Assembly (NCBI GenBank): GCA_028622995.1
Contig: JAJQJQ010000042.1
Location: 1-64,000, forward strand
Length of the DNA stretch: 64,000 bases
From: Panagrolaimus kolymaensis
Taxonomy: Eukaryota > Nematoda > Chromadorea > Rhabditida > Panagrolaimidae
Direction of reading: 5' to 3'
This document shows, one piece after another, positions 22,601 through 32,946 of the stretch. Positions within the stretch are counted from its first letter, which is position 1, and each line of letters begins with the position of its first letter. A program made the position numbers and the translations under genes. The notes under the pieces are model-generated. The model searched no databases, was not told the DNA's origin, and saw nothing but the letters and a program-made list of their open reading frames with translations.

Positions 22601-22834
22601 ATTGAAAAACTCAATGAAGAAATTCGCGAATATGTTGATCAAAGAAAGGCAGGATGGCTTAGTGGATATAACCAAGTTATTGAAATTTACGATTGGGCCG
22701 GTGAAACACAAGAATTCAATCAATGCGATCGTCAAGATATGGATCAGCGATACCGAACTTTGACCACAGCGTTGTCAGAAAAGTATCAAATTTTTATGAA
22801 AATACCACAAGAAGATGATGATGCTAACTTGTAA
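19699..22834 (+). CDS. C2HC finger protein with C-terminal SGNH-like region; intact paralogue of the telomere-truncated gene
   Basis: Function unknown. Twelve exons: 19699-19854, 19989-20112, 20177-20226, 20288-20395, 20450-20725, 20880-20944, 21002-21458, 21510-21623, 21669-21764, 21814-22031, 22091-22214, 22424-22834, giving about 732 residues. An N-terminal domain (about 53-150, with ISVSFNELILMQNKVVYVY) matches the strand pattern in the gene at 13003. An acidic linker with KKAKRAPK and PKRR basic patches suggests nuclear targeting. One finger is formed by C379/C382...H406/C408. After it, residues of about 500-730 contain alternating hydrophobic strands and helices, including VYIAIGFDLVC, IVVMTIPFIDSHPSG and VIEIYDWAG. 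That order recalls the GxND and late catalytic blocks of SGNH/GDSL hydrolases, but the catalytic residues are not convincingly present. The exon-7 acceptor is AAG rather than TAG/CAG. An AATAAA lies near 22882. Confidence 0.75.
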
Positions 22835-23395
22835 TTTTTATGTGATTTGTTTCCTTTTTTTACTTTATTTTTTTTCAAAACAATAAAATTATTTAATCAA
22901 TCCAATCCATTTAAAAAAAGAATTACTTGCAGAAAAAACAGGTGGGAGTGATTAATTGCATCAATAATAGATCGAGCTTCAAAATATTTTTATTTAACAA
23001 CAACTGCAATGGAAGTTAGTCAGCAACAACAAAAAACTTGTTTTCATGCCTAATTTATTGGCCCTTTTAACCCATTTTTAAATATCGCATTTTTATCTAT
23101 CTTTTATATTTGCTTTTTTTTATGTATACCTTGAAAATGTCTAACAAGATTTATGTGTACCTTGAAAATATCTAACATGATTGATGTGTACCTTGAAAAT
23201 GAATAACGCAATCTCTACGTTTCTTGAGAATGTCTAACACGATTTCGGTTTTCCACAAAAATGGAATAATTGTTTAAAAAATTTAAATTTTTATTTATCT
23301 GTTTTATTTATTACACATGCATAAAATGATTTTTAATCTAAGAAAAATTATTTTTTTCTTCATCATATTCATTATGATTAAAATTTTAGACTCAT
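22835..23395. other. Convergent intergenic region
   Basis: Spacer between the 3' ends of the finger gene (plus) and the SEC14-like gene (minus). It holds the 31-bp tandem repeat listed separately and otherwise only AT-rich sequence. Confidence 0.6.
23121..23245. repeat. Four-copy 31-bp tandem repeat
   Basis: Four successive units of about 31 bp share TACCTTGAAAATGTCTAACA. The first two are close copies; the third and fourth are more diverged. It lies in the convergent 3' spacer. No function is visible. Confidence 0.75.
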
Positions 23396-24962
23396 TTATT
23401 CTTTTCCTGATAAAACATTAATTTTGGCTAAAACATTTAAAGTATGCCACCACCATGCTCGTTCATTTGAAATCCAAATTGTATATGTACCATCTTGGCT
23501 TGCAAGGATTTCATCGCTTAATGGAACAACCGATGGCCCAGGCATCCATTCAAAACATGGATAACAAGTTTCCATGCTAAAATAATTTTATTAGTTTTTT
23601 TAAGCTTGAAACAAAAAAGCTAATTTTGGGTTATTAAAAATTTAGAGACTCCAAAATAAACTAAAATATTATCACTAAAAAGCATTATTATATAAACTAC
23701 TAACTTTTCAATATTTTTTTCATCTTTATTTTTTGAATAAAAGACACCCATTCCAAATTCAGAATCAGCAGTCACCCACCATTGAAGCTTTTCATCTTTT
23801 TTTAGTTCTTGACAAATGCTTATAGTTTTACCCGCGACAATTTTTATTTTTTCTAAATCTTTTATCTAAACATTTAAATTTTATAATAAAAAATTTAATA
23901 AAAAATTAATAAAAATAATAATTACTTTTTCATTTTTGATGTTACAGTAATATTCATTTTCAGGGAATGGAACGGGTAAATCTATGGTTGCTTTAAAATG
24001 TTTCACATCGCCATCATTCCATTTAGACGGGAGACTTTCGGGGCAAGCATATTCAAGAATTTCATCTCTCCAATTTGATGAACTTAAAATTCTGACTTTT
24101 TGTCGAGTTCGTTCCGGCAACAATGGTTTTGCGACGCTCCACATTGCATAAACAAAGGAAGGAACATTTACAAGTACAAAATATTTTATTAATTCTACAT
24201 AATGTTCCGCCATAAATTCTGATAAAGATTTAAGCGCTCCAGTTACGAGGGTGTATAATCTTTTATTATATTGTAATTCCGTCAAATCCATAATATAAAG
24301 GATTGATGCTTGCTTCCCTAAAAAATTGGAAACAATAAACAGGAAATATTTTTGTAGAAAAAATTATTTCTCGAAAACTTTAAAAAAAACTTATTTTACC
24401 TGTTTCTTTTTCAAGTTTCATGCATCTTCGAAGCATGTCTTCCAAATCTGGGATTCGAGCCTTCATAACTTCCTGAATCGAATAACTTTGAATCATACCC
24501 CAATAATCGGTTTGTCCACTCTTAAAAATAATAATTTTTGTTTACAAAATTATATTTAATAAATTAATGTTTGAACTAACTTGTTCGATATTTACGATAA
24601 CATTTTCCAAGACTTGACTTTCTTGAGTAACTCCATATCGCCAATGATTATGAATGGGATGATTTCGTTCTTGGTGTTCCATTTCATCCAATTTCCATGA
24701 TGAATTACTAAATTTTACTTTATAAAAATCTAAAGCCAAAAAAATTTAAAAATTATTACCGCATTTTTAAATGCTTTCGAAGTTTTTTAGATACATCCGT
24801 TACAGTACCAGGATGGCCTTGAAGCCAACGAAGGAGATTAAAATCGGTGTCATAAAATTCGGTTAAATCATCTTTTACTAGTTCACGCAATGCAGCAACC
24901 GAAGCTGCTTCTTCTGGGATTAAATCAGAGTTTATTGGTGTTGTTGAAGAAATTACAGTCAT
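23396..24962 (-). CDS. SEC14-like protein: CRAL-TRIO lipid-binding plus GOLD domain
   Basis: Predicted phospholipid or hydrophobic-ligand binding and transfer protein of the SEC14L family, as in the nematode cgr-1/ctg group. Six exons (24760-24962, 24581-24707, 24400-24520, 23926-24317, 23705-23865, 23396-23576) give 394 residues, the usual size for this architecture. The N-terminal CRAL-TRIO-N helices end with YDTDFNLLRWLQGHPG, a hallmark of the family. The lipid-binding core includes GKQASILYIMDLTELQ and YFVLVNVPSFVYAMWSVAKP, and LPERTRQKVRIL is the gating-helix region. The last 100 residues (WWVTADSEFGMGVFY, SQDGTYTIWISNERAWWWHT) form the beta-rich GOLD domain. The cytosolic location and membrane-trafficking role come from the family. 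The start ATG at 24962 gives a normal N-terminus. Nothing is broken. Confidence 0.92.
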
Positions 24963-26874
24963 CTTAAATAACTAATAAATATAAAATGCTGCCTTTTTTC
25001 ACGCTAAAAATTGGAGACTCAACCAAAAGGGGTGAAAATCATAAATTTATGAACAAATTTGTACAAAGAAACTATAGCAAGTAAATTTTGCGGAGAAAAA
25101 AATGATAAATAAAAAGTTTTATTGCCAGAAAAAATGGATACAAAATCAAAAAAATGATTATTGGAACCAAGAAAGAAGACGAAAAACCGCGCAAATCAAA
25201 ACCATTCATTAAGAACAGAAAATTAATTGGGTGTAACACATTATTATTATTATTCAAGTGAATCTGAGATAGGAAATAAAGACGCAAAAACAAAACAACA
25301 AAAAAGTGCATATTGGTTATGCAAAAACGAAGTAAAAAAAAGTAATAAAGTGCCTTTAGAGAAGAAAGAAAAAACAGACACCGATCACTTTCAACAAAAA
25401 AATGGGAAAGCAAGTGTTATTTTTATAAAAGTAAAAGAATAAAATAAATAATAAATGACGAGAGTGGAAAAAAATTTAAGCACCAAAAATCGGTATGGTC
25501 AAAAAAAATTTGTAAGACACCATCAGTTAAAAGACAAAAAAACAAACTCTTTACTTAAAAACAAAAATAATTTTTATTATTTCTTAAGAAAAACTTGCTT
25601 TTTTGAATGGTTTTGGGTAGTGATCATACAACACAAAAACACAGCCGAACAGGCGCACTAACACAACTAAAAAAGGAATGTTTCCATTGTAAAAACGAAA
25701 TCAAAAAATCCATTGAAAAAAAGAAGAGTTTCTCTTTTAACCTATATCTTTTTTATCCCTTTTTTTGTTATTGTTTGATCGTGCAATAAAATTTATGACG
25801 AAGTCATATCCATCGTTGGAGATTGTGCTAGATTCAATTGGTCATTTTAGTCCATTCAATCAAAAAGACGACCACAAAAAAATGTCATTTGCGGCGGCAC
25901 CAGTAGCTTTATAAAATTGTGGATATCTATTTTTTGTTTTGGTCAATAAAAATTTAAATTTTGATCCATGAAAAATAGAAAAAATATCTTCCGAAACTTT
26001 AACTTAATTAAAACGAAGGTTATTTTTGCACGATCGAGAAAAGAATGGAAAAAATTTGTTATTTTTTTATTCCACCAAAAATTGGGATCCAGTAAAAACC
26101 GCTCCGCTCCAAGAAACGCTCCGATCCAGTAATTACCGCTCCGATCCAGTAAAAACCGCTCCGATCCAGTATTTTCCGCTCCCGCTCGGTGTTTTTTTAT
26201 ATACAAATTCAAAAAATTCAAAAAAAGTGAGTTGAATTTCGCCGCCAGACAACCAAAGAAAATTTTTTTTAATTGAAGATGGACCGGCCGGTTTTTGGAG
26301 CGGAGCGGTAAATATTGAGACCCCCAAAAATTCTATCAAAAATGACAAATAATTAACAAAAATTTGGTAATTTTCTTAACAAAAACAAAATTAAGCAAAG
26401 TTTAATAATTTTTTTTCTTCTGAAAAATGATAGCAAAACTCAAACTATTATTTACAAATAGAGTTTGGAACACAACTTTTTTTTGATTTTTAAACTAAAA
26501 TAAAAATATATATTTCTTTTCTTTTTTTTCTTTTCGCAACGAACTTCTTCACTTCACTGAAATATTATTATTTTGATCACACATTGAACAGACCCAGTGA
26601 GTCAAAACCTGATTTTTCTTATTTTTTGATCAAAAATAAAAAAGCAAAAAACTTATTTTTATTGTGTTAAGTTTTTTTTCTTTTCTGATGGTGCAGGAAC
26701 GTCAAACATGAATGAAAGACCATTTAAATGCTTCAAAACTCATTGCCATCTTGCGTTAACAAACAAAAAAAAGTTTGTTTTATTATGCGAGCGCCAAAAA
26801 AATAAATAGTAAAAAAAACAAACAGAAAAAAAAATATTTAAAGTTTAAAAGTTTTTAGTAAATACAAAATTTTA
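24963..26874. other. Intergenic, AT-rich with a GC-rich minisatellite
   Basis: Spacer between the SEC14-like gene start and the 3' end of the reductase gene, both on the minus strand. Several overlapping short frames on both strands are low-complexity Lys/Phe-rich chance reading. The only structured part is the 20-bp repeat at 26088-26180 and a partial inverted copy of its core near 26298-26311. Confidence 0.55.
26088..26180. repeat. GC-rich 20-bp minisatellite
   Basis: About four to five units of GATCCAGTAAAAACCGCTCC. The second copy is degenerate (GCTCCAAGAAACGCTCC), and the last two differ in the AT core (AATTA, ATTTT). It stands out against AT-rich surroundings. About 120 bp downstream, GGAGCGGAGCGGTAAATATT is an inverted match to the unit's CCGCTCCGCTCC core, so the region could fold back. 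Confidence 0.75.
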
Positions 26875-28570
26875 TTAATTTGGGATATTTTGTTCTTTGT
26901 ATCCACATTTTTTGGGTAATATTCCTCGTTCGATCATGCTATAAGCCATATCAATTAAAGAAGTTCCAGGGTTGCGAAATTCAAGGCCCAATAATTTTTT
27001 TGCCTAAAAAGTATATCAAAAAAAAAATACAAAAATCAAAAAATCTAAAATATTTACTTTAGAATTATCAAATTTAACTTTTCGATTAACTCGATCCAAA
27101 ATAGCTTTAGCTTGATCATCAAAAATTGAATAAATATATAAAACAAAATATGGGGCTTGAATTTGAGGCAACCAATATCCTTGATGTTTAAACTCGTTGG
27201 ATAAAGTTTTAGAAATATCACGAAACCAAAATGATGGTTGGGCTGTGACGAGAATTCTTTCGCCATCAGTTTTACGATTTGTCATTGCATGAATGTGGGC
27301 TTTTGCAACATCCCGAACATCCACAAGTGCGAGTTGTAAAGCCGGAACTGCAGGCATTTCATTATTAAGAAATCGTCGGATAATCTATAATAAATATTGA
27401 CTCAAAACATAAAATATAAAATAAAGCGTAAAAGAAATTACTGTAATGCTTGTGCCTTGAGTATCCATAAGAAGAGGGCCAACAATTAAAGTTGGATTAA
27501 TGCAAGTTAGAGCAAATTTATTATCTGAATTTCCTATATTATTTACAAAATCCCATGCAGCTCTTTCTGCAGCTGTTTTAGATCGAGGATATGAAAGAAC
27601 TTTCGGCGAATCTTCTACGGTCCAATCATTTTCATCAAAAATTCTATCTTCATCATCGTGGCCTTCTGAAAAAAGAAAAAATATTTTTAAAAATTGCAGA
27701 ATCTCATATTTTATTTATTTTGTGAAACTGAATTTATGAGTTCAAATTTGAACAAAAATTCTGTCTAAGATACATAGACATTTGTTTTTCGTCTCTTTTT
27801 AGAAACAAAAAACATTTTTAAAAGTTTTCATTTCAAAAATTTTACATCGATTTTTTTCTTCTCTGTTATCCCAGTTTTTTTTCGTTAAAAAACGAAAGAA
27901 AAAAAAATCAAAAAGGTACAAAAATCCCATCAAAAACTAACTCCAAAGTCTTATAAAAAAATGTAATTTCTGACTCACCATTAACAGCCGCGCAAGAACT
28001 TGTTAAAACCACTTTTTTGACGGATTTTTCTTTAGCACATGCTTTTAAAACGGCTAAAGTTCCATTTACAGCTGTTTCAATAACGCTATCATCAGCCACA
28101 ATAGGAAATGGACTCGCTGTATGTAGGACATAAACGCAATCCTTTACAGCATTTATCCAAGATTTAGCATCATCAAGATCAGCTTCAACAAGCTCTAAAT
28201 TCTTTGAAGCATTGGGTAAATCTTGAAGGGGTTGAATCTTCTTTTGATTATTCAAATTTCTTACTGTTCCACGAACAAGATATCCCGCTTCAAGGAGTTG
28301 TTGGACGCAATGAGTTGCAAGGTAACCTGATGATCCAGTTACAAGAACTCCTAAAAAATAAAAGCATATACATCAAACTTTTTGATGGCACATAAAATAA
28401 TCAACGATGTCTTAAATTTTTGGTATTCTTTATTTACGCAAAATTTTGTTTTGGCTTTTGTGTATTTTGTTTGCCAAAAAATTTTCAAAATTCATAAAAC
28501 TTGCAACTTTAAAAAACATTTTTTTTAAAAACTTACTTGTTTTCCCGGGGATATGGCGATCATCAGCCAT
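26875..28570 (-). CDS. NAD(P)-dependent extended-SDR reductase (dihydroflavonol-4-reductase-like)
   Basis: A soluble short-chain dehydrogenase of the extended, DFR/cinnamoyl-CoA reductase/GRE2-like type. It should reduce a carbonyl using NADPH; the substrate is unknown. Five exons (28537-28570, 27979-28350, 27442-27665, 27058-27384, 26875-27003) give 361 residues. The Rossmann loop is VTGSSGYLA at about residues 15-23 (TGxxGxxA type). The active site is visible as TSSCAAV (Ser128/129) and YPRSK (Tyr161, Lys165). VRNLNNQKK after the second strand fits NADPH preference. INPTLIVGP and VDVRDVAKAHIHAM are further family hallmarks. The length is normal and all catalytic residues are present. The first exon codes for only 11 residues, with GTAAGT and TTTTTTAG splice signals. 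Confidence 0.92.
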
Positions 28571-30265
28571 AATAAGACCAGAAATGTGAATAATCCTAAA
28601 ATTATTTAGCAGAATTAAATTAAAATTTTGAATTTTATTCGTATATTTAAACGTTTAAAAAGATAAAAAAATTAATCAATAAAATTTTAAACTTTTTGTA
28701 TCTCTTTTTTCTCAAAGAAAGAAGAAACACGCAACAACTAAAATTGATTTTTACATCTTCTTCTAATAGTTAGAAAAAATTGCGATACAAGTGGCGGTAG
28801 CAAGAAAGAAGAAGAAGAAAATGCATGGAAAGAAAATGGTCAAATGCATGCGTCGGTGAAAGAAAAAAAGAAGAAGATAGAAACGTAATTGGAGAGAATA
28901 GAAGAAGAAAAAAACTAGGGCACGAAATCAAAGGGATGTCCTTGAATATTTATTTGAGGTAAAAATAAATGAGTATGATAATTTTTTGACATTTATAAAT
29001 ATGAACTAAGACAAATTTTTTTGTTTCCTTTCTAACAAATATATTTAGAATTCCAAGAGGTTTGTCTCCAATTCAAAAATTTTCGATCAAAGTTATGACA
29101 TTTTTTGAAGTTTAACAAACGTGGTTTAAAATTTTCCTATTCAAACAACCCATAAACAAATTTTTGTCCAATAAAAAAAAATTTCCTATTAATTTTTTTC
29201 TCTCTAAAATACAATAATGTCCTCTTTTTTGAAACCTTGAAAATAACAATGTTTGAAACTATTCATTTTTTGAACTAATTTAAATTTTTCGAATGCTTTA
29301 TGTTTTACTTTCTCTCAATAAAATTCATAAAAATTTTTATTCGTATTACATTTTTTTCTAGACGTTAGATTTGTTTCTTTTTTAATCTCTTTTTTTACCG
29401 TAATTATTCCTTTAAAAATTTTTTTAATGTTTGAATTATTATTTTTTGTATTCGCAATAATTTGCACTCATTAAAATTTCTATTTCTGAATTTTTAAATT
29501 AGCTGGTGAAGAAGGCTTACAAAAAATGACTAAACTCTAGTACCAGGGAATATTGTGGTACACTTTTCCTTATTATGTTTTCTAGAATCTTTTTCATTAT
29601 TAAAAAACAAAATAAAGAAGCTTTTGTATCTAATACTATCTAAGAAAAAATGAATCATGGTTGTATTCAAAAAAAATAATGTATTAATTAAAAAGAAATA
29701 CTCTCCTTTGTTTTTTTTAATATTTATGACCTTTGTTTTTTTTTTAAATAAATGTTCTTATTCATGCATCATTTTGTTTTTGTTTTTTTTTAATTCTCCA
29801 AGGGTTTTGAATAAAGCACAGTTACGTAAATATTATTCTTCGAATTTTATCACAGAACAAAAAAAAACCCCAGTTTAAAAAAAAAATGCTTACGATATAA
29901 TTTAATTGTTTTTGTGTGTTGATTAAATTTTTTTTTATATATTGAAACATCAAGAACAAATAAATAAAAATAATTATATCTTTTCATTTATTAACATTTT
30001 ATTTCGTCAAATTTATGACTTATGTGCCTACGTCAAAAAATATGTTAAATAACTACCATCGGGTGAACTGTTGCATATGTAAATTTGAATACCAAATGGA
30101 ATAGTGTATTTCTAGAAATAGACCACAAACACAAAAGTTTATAAATTAAAGTTACTCAACTTTTTGCTCAAATGGACATTTGCGACATTAATTCAGAGAA
30201 AAGTTGCTTATTATTAAAAAAGACGTCATGAATGAATCAGCTTTTGGTTTACAGTAACTTATAAG
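28571..30265. other. Intergenic, upstream of the reductase gene
   Basis: AT-rich spacer. A purine-rich stretch (AAG/GAAGAA runs) lies at about 28795-28920. A frame at 29657-29878 is Phe/Asn-rich, low-complexity and without splice context, so I do not call it coding. Confidence 0.5.
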
Positions 30266-30267
30266 TC

Positions 30268-31773
30268 GTTTTTTCTAAGATTCGACCATTGATGGAACAT
30301 TTCGAAAAAGTCGATTTCCATTTTTTGGTATTATATTTGACTACCCAGGGGTTTTCTAGGTCCCTGATCACGAATCTGTAGCTAGTTTAATTGGTTTCAA
30401 AGCGAAAACACGAGATCCAGAGGTCTCGACCAGAAAACTCAACTTTTTTTTAGACGCTTTTTTAAAAAAGTGTCTAGACCAAAAAATAGCAAAAATTACG
30501 CTGATTATTTTTGTGATTGATAGCAAAAATACAAGTATAGCAAAAAATGGGTCAAATGACCATTTTTAAGTAAAATTTGACCTTTCGCTTGGCATAACTC
30601 AAAATCTATGGCCCGTGCCCGCACTTTTTATTTCATATTCGGATTCTCCATGAAATTTCACCCTAGAAAATGGAAAATGTAAAAAAAAAAACTAGTCTCA
30701 TAAACACATGTAAAAAATACAAAATCTTTACCAAAAACGTAGAAAAACTCATTTAATGATTTTACAAATCGATAAAACTTCATGTTGTTATGCTTTTCGA
30801 TTTTTCCCACATTTTTTAAGTTTAATAATAATAAATAATGCTCAAAAAATTCAAAATTCCAAAAATGAGGTATTTTATTTTAAACTAGTCATTTCTAGAC
30901 CTAATTTGGGTCGTAGAAACCGAATTTGACATCAGAAAAAATATTTCATAAGCAAGTTAATGAGTTATGAATTTTTGAAATATGCAAATTTTTTACTATG
31001 CTATAACTCAATTTTAACCTTGTCAACCATAGAAACTGTTATCAAATTCGGTTTCTACGACCCAAATTAGGTCTAGAAATGACTAGTTTAAAATAAAATA
31101 CCTCATTTTTGGAATTTTGAATTTTTTGAGCATTATTTATTATTATTAAACTTAAAAAATGTGGGAAAAATCGAAAAGCATAACAACATGAAGTTTTATC
31201 GATTTGTAAAATCATTAAATGAGTTTTTCTACGTTTTTGGTAAAGATTTTGTATTTTTTACATGTGTTTATGATATACATGTCTAATGACCCCATATTGG
31301 TGAAACATGTTCATTGAGTCATGGTATTTTGGGGGGACTAGTTTTTTTTTTACATTTTCCATTTTCTAGGGTGAAATTTCATGGAGAATCCGAATATGAA
31401 ATAAAAAGTGCGGGCACGGGCCATAGATTTTGAGTTATGCCAAGCGAAAGGTCAAATTTTACTTAAAAATGGTCATTTGACCCATTTTTTGCTATACTTG
31501 TATTTTTGCTATCAATCACAAAAATAATCAGCGTAATTTTTGCTATTTTTTGGTCTAGACACTTTTTTAAAAAAGCGTCTAAAAAAAAGTTGAGTTTTCT
31601 GGTCGAGACCTCTGGATCTCGTGTTTTCGCTTTGAAACCAATTAAACTAGCTACAGATTCGTGATCAGGGACCTAGAAAACCCCTGGGTAGTCAAATATA
31701 ATACCAAAAAATGGAAATCGACTTTTTCGAAATGTTCCAAATTTAATAATAAAGGTCGAATCTTACAAAAAAT
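30268..31773. mobile_element. Foldback element with very long inverted repeats
   Basis: The left arm (about 30268-30930) is repeated in reverse complement as the right arm (about 31040-31773) with near-perfect identity. Examples are GAGATCCAGAGGTCTCGACC at the left and its complement near 31599-31620. The spacer is about 110 bp. The right arm has an extra segment of about 63 bp at 31274-31336 that the left arm lacks. Outermost matches are TAAGATTCGACC and GGTCGAATCTTA; just inside them the two sides diverge for about 6-17 bp before the arm proper begins at GGAACATTTCG. No transposase frame is present, so it is non-autonomous. If transcribed, it would form a hairpin of about 650 bp. Confidence 0.85.
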
Positions 31774-32383
31774 GGCTTTTATTTTCTTTGACTGTTTTAT
31801 TTCTAAAAAATATTAATTTAAAAAAGTAGCAATTATGTGTTAGCATCTTTATACAAAGTAAATATAAAAAATATAAAAACACTGAACAACGCAATTTCCT
31901 AGTTTTTTTTTAAAAATATATGCTTTGTTTATTTTTAAAGCCACATATTAATTAAACTGTTTCTTAACCTGGAATTCAAAATATATTGGAAGCTATTTTA
32001 AATTATATTTTTCTTTTTAAATTGTTTTTGAAAATTGTTCAATGGTTTTTTTATAACTAATATTTTAATAATATTAAATTTGGAATAAATATTTTAACTT
32101 TTTCCTGCAATCATACAAATCATCATCCAAGTAATTTCGATAACATAACAATAAGTTTTTAAACGAAACAACTTTCGCTTTTTTTAGGTGAGGCAAAAAA
32201 AATAAAATCGCTCTAAGCTGCTTCCTCATCAAAATAATAAAAAATTACCAGAATTTTTTAAAAGTAATTAGCTACTTCTATTATTTTGCACTTTTTCGGT
32301 GCACAAAAACAAACTTTTGTGTCAACAAAAAAAGGAAGACAGTAGCCCTAGGAAGAAAAATAAACCAAAAGTTAAATACAGAT
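31774..32383. other. Intergenic between two repeats
   Basis: AT-rich, no coding frame, no recognised signal. Confidence 0.5.
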
Positions 32384-32527
32384 CAGGGATGCACGGTGAC
32401 TTTTTTCCGTTTCCGCGGAAAAGGAAATATCAAAATTTTTTTCCGTAGACGGAAACGGAAACGGAAGTTTAAAAACATGCGGAATTCCGCGGAAACGGAA
32501 ACAGAAATGGAATTACGTGCATCCCTG
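32384..32527. mobile_element. hAT-type MITE, 144 bp, with 8-bp target-site duplication
   Basis: The element begins CAGGGATGCACG and ends CGTGCATCCCTG, a 12-bp terminal inverted repeat of the form common in hAT transposons. It is flanked on both sides by ATACAGAT (32376-32383 and 32528-32535), an exact 8-bp duplication, the hAT hallmark. The interior holds repeated GGAAACGGAAACGG motifs and a near-palindromic core around TTCCGCGGAAA. There is no coding capacity, so it must have been moved by a transposase in trans. The intact TIR and TSD suggest a relatively recent insertion. Confidence 0.93.
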
Positions 32528-32946
32528 ATACAGATGGACACAAAACAGAAAATAGCCAAAATGCATTTTAATTAAATATTTTGTTCCATTTTTTGTAACT
32601 TCTGTAATTTTTTACTCTCATTTTTTATTTTCAAAAAATACAAAAATATTAAACCTTAAAGAGCTAAAGTGTCCTTTTTGATGCTTGATTACTTGCTTAC
32701 TATAATCATCAGTTTTTTTGGTAAGCAAGCAAATACCGTATTATTTATTTTTTGAAAGCCCAACTAAATCTCGCCTTTAGCCATTTTTTTTATCTTTAAT
32801 GACTCAAAGCTTTTTTTGTGATTATTTTTTTTTGCTTTTCTCCGCCCATTTAAAAATAAAAATTTTCATAAAAGCAAACAATTTCTTTCTTTTCTCAGAC
32901 CGTATAAAAGATAATTTCCATTCATTCCAAAGTTTTGTAAAAAAAA

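Noticed and set aside
25227..25789. Lys/Gln-rich frames between the SEC14-like and reductase genes
   Set aside because: Low complexity, no splice signals and overlapping alternatives on both strands.
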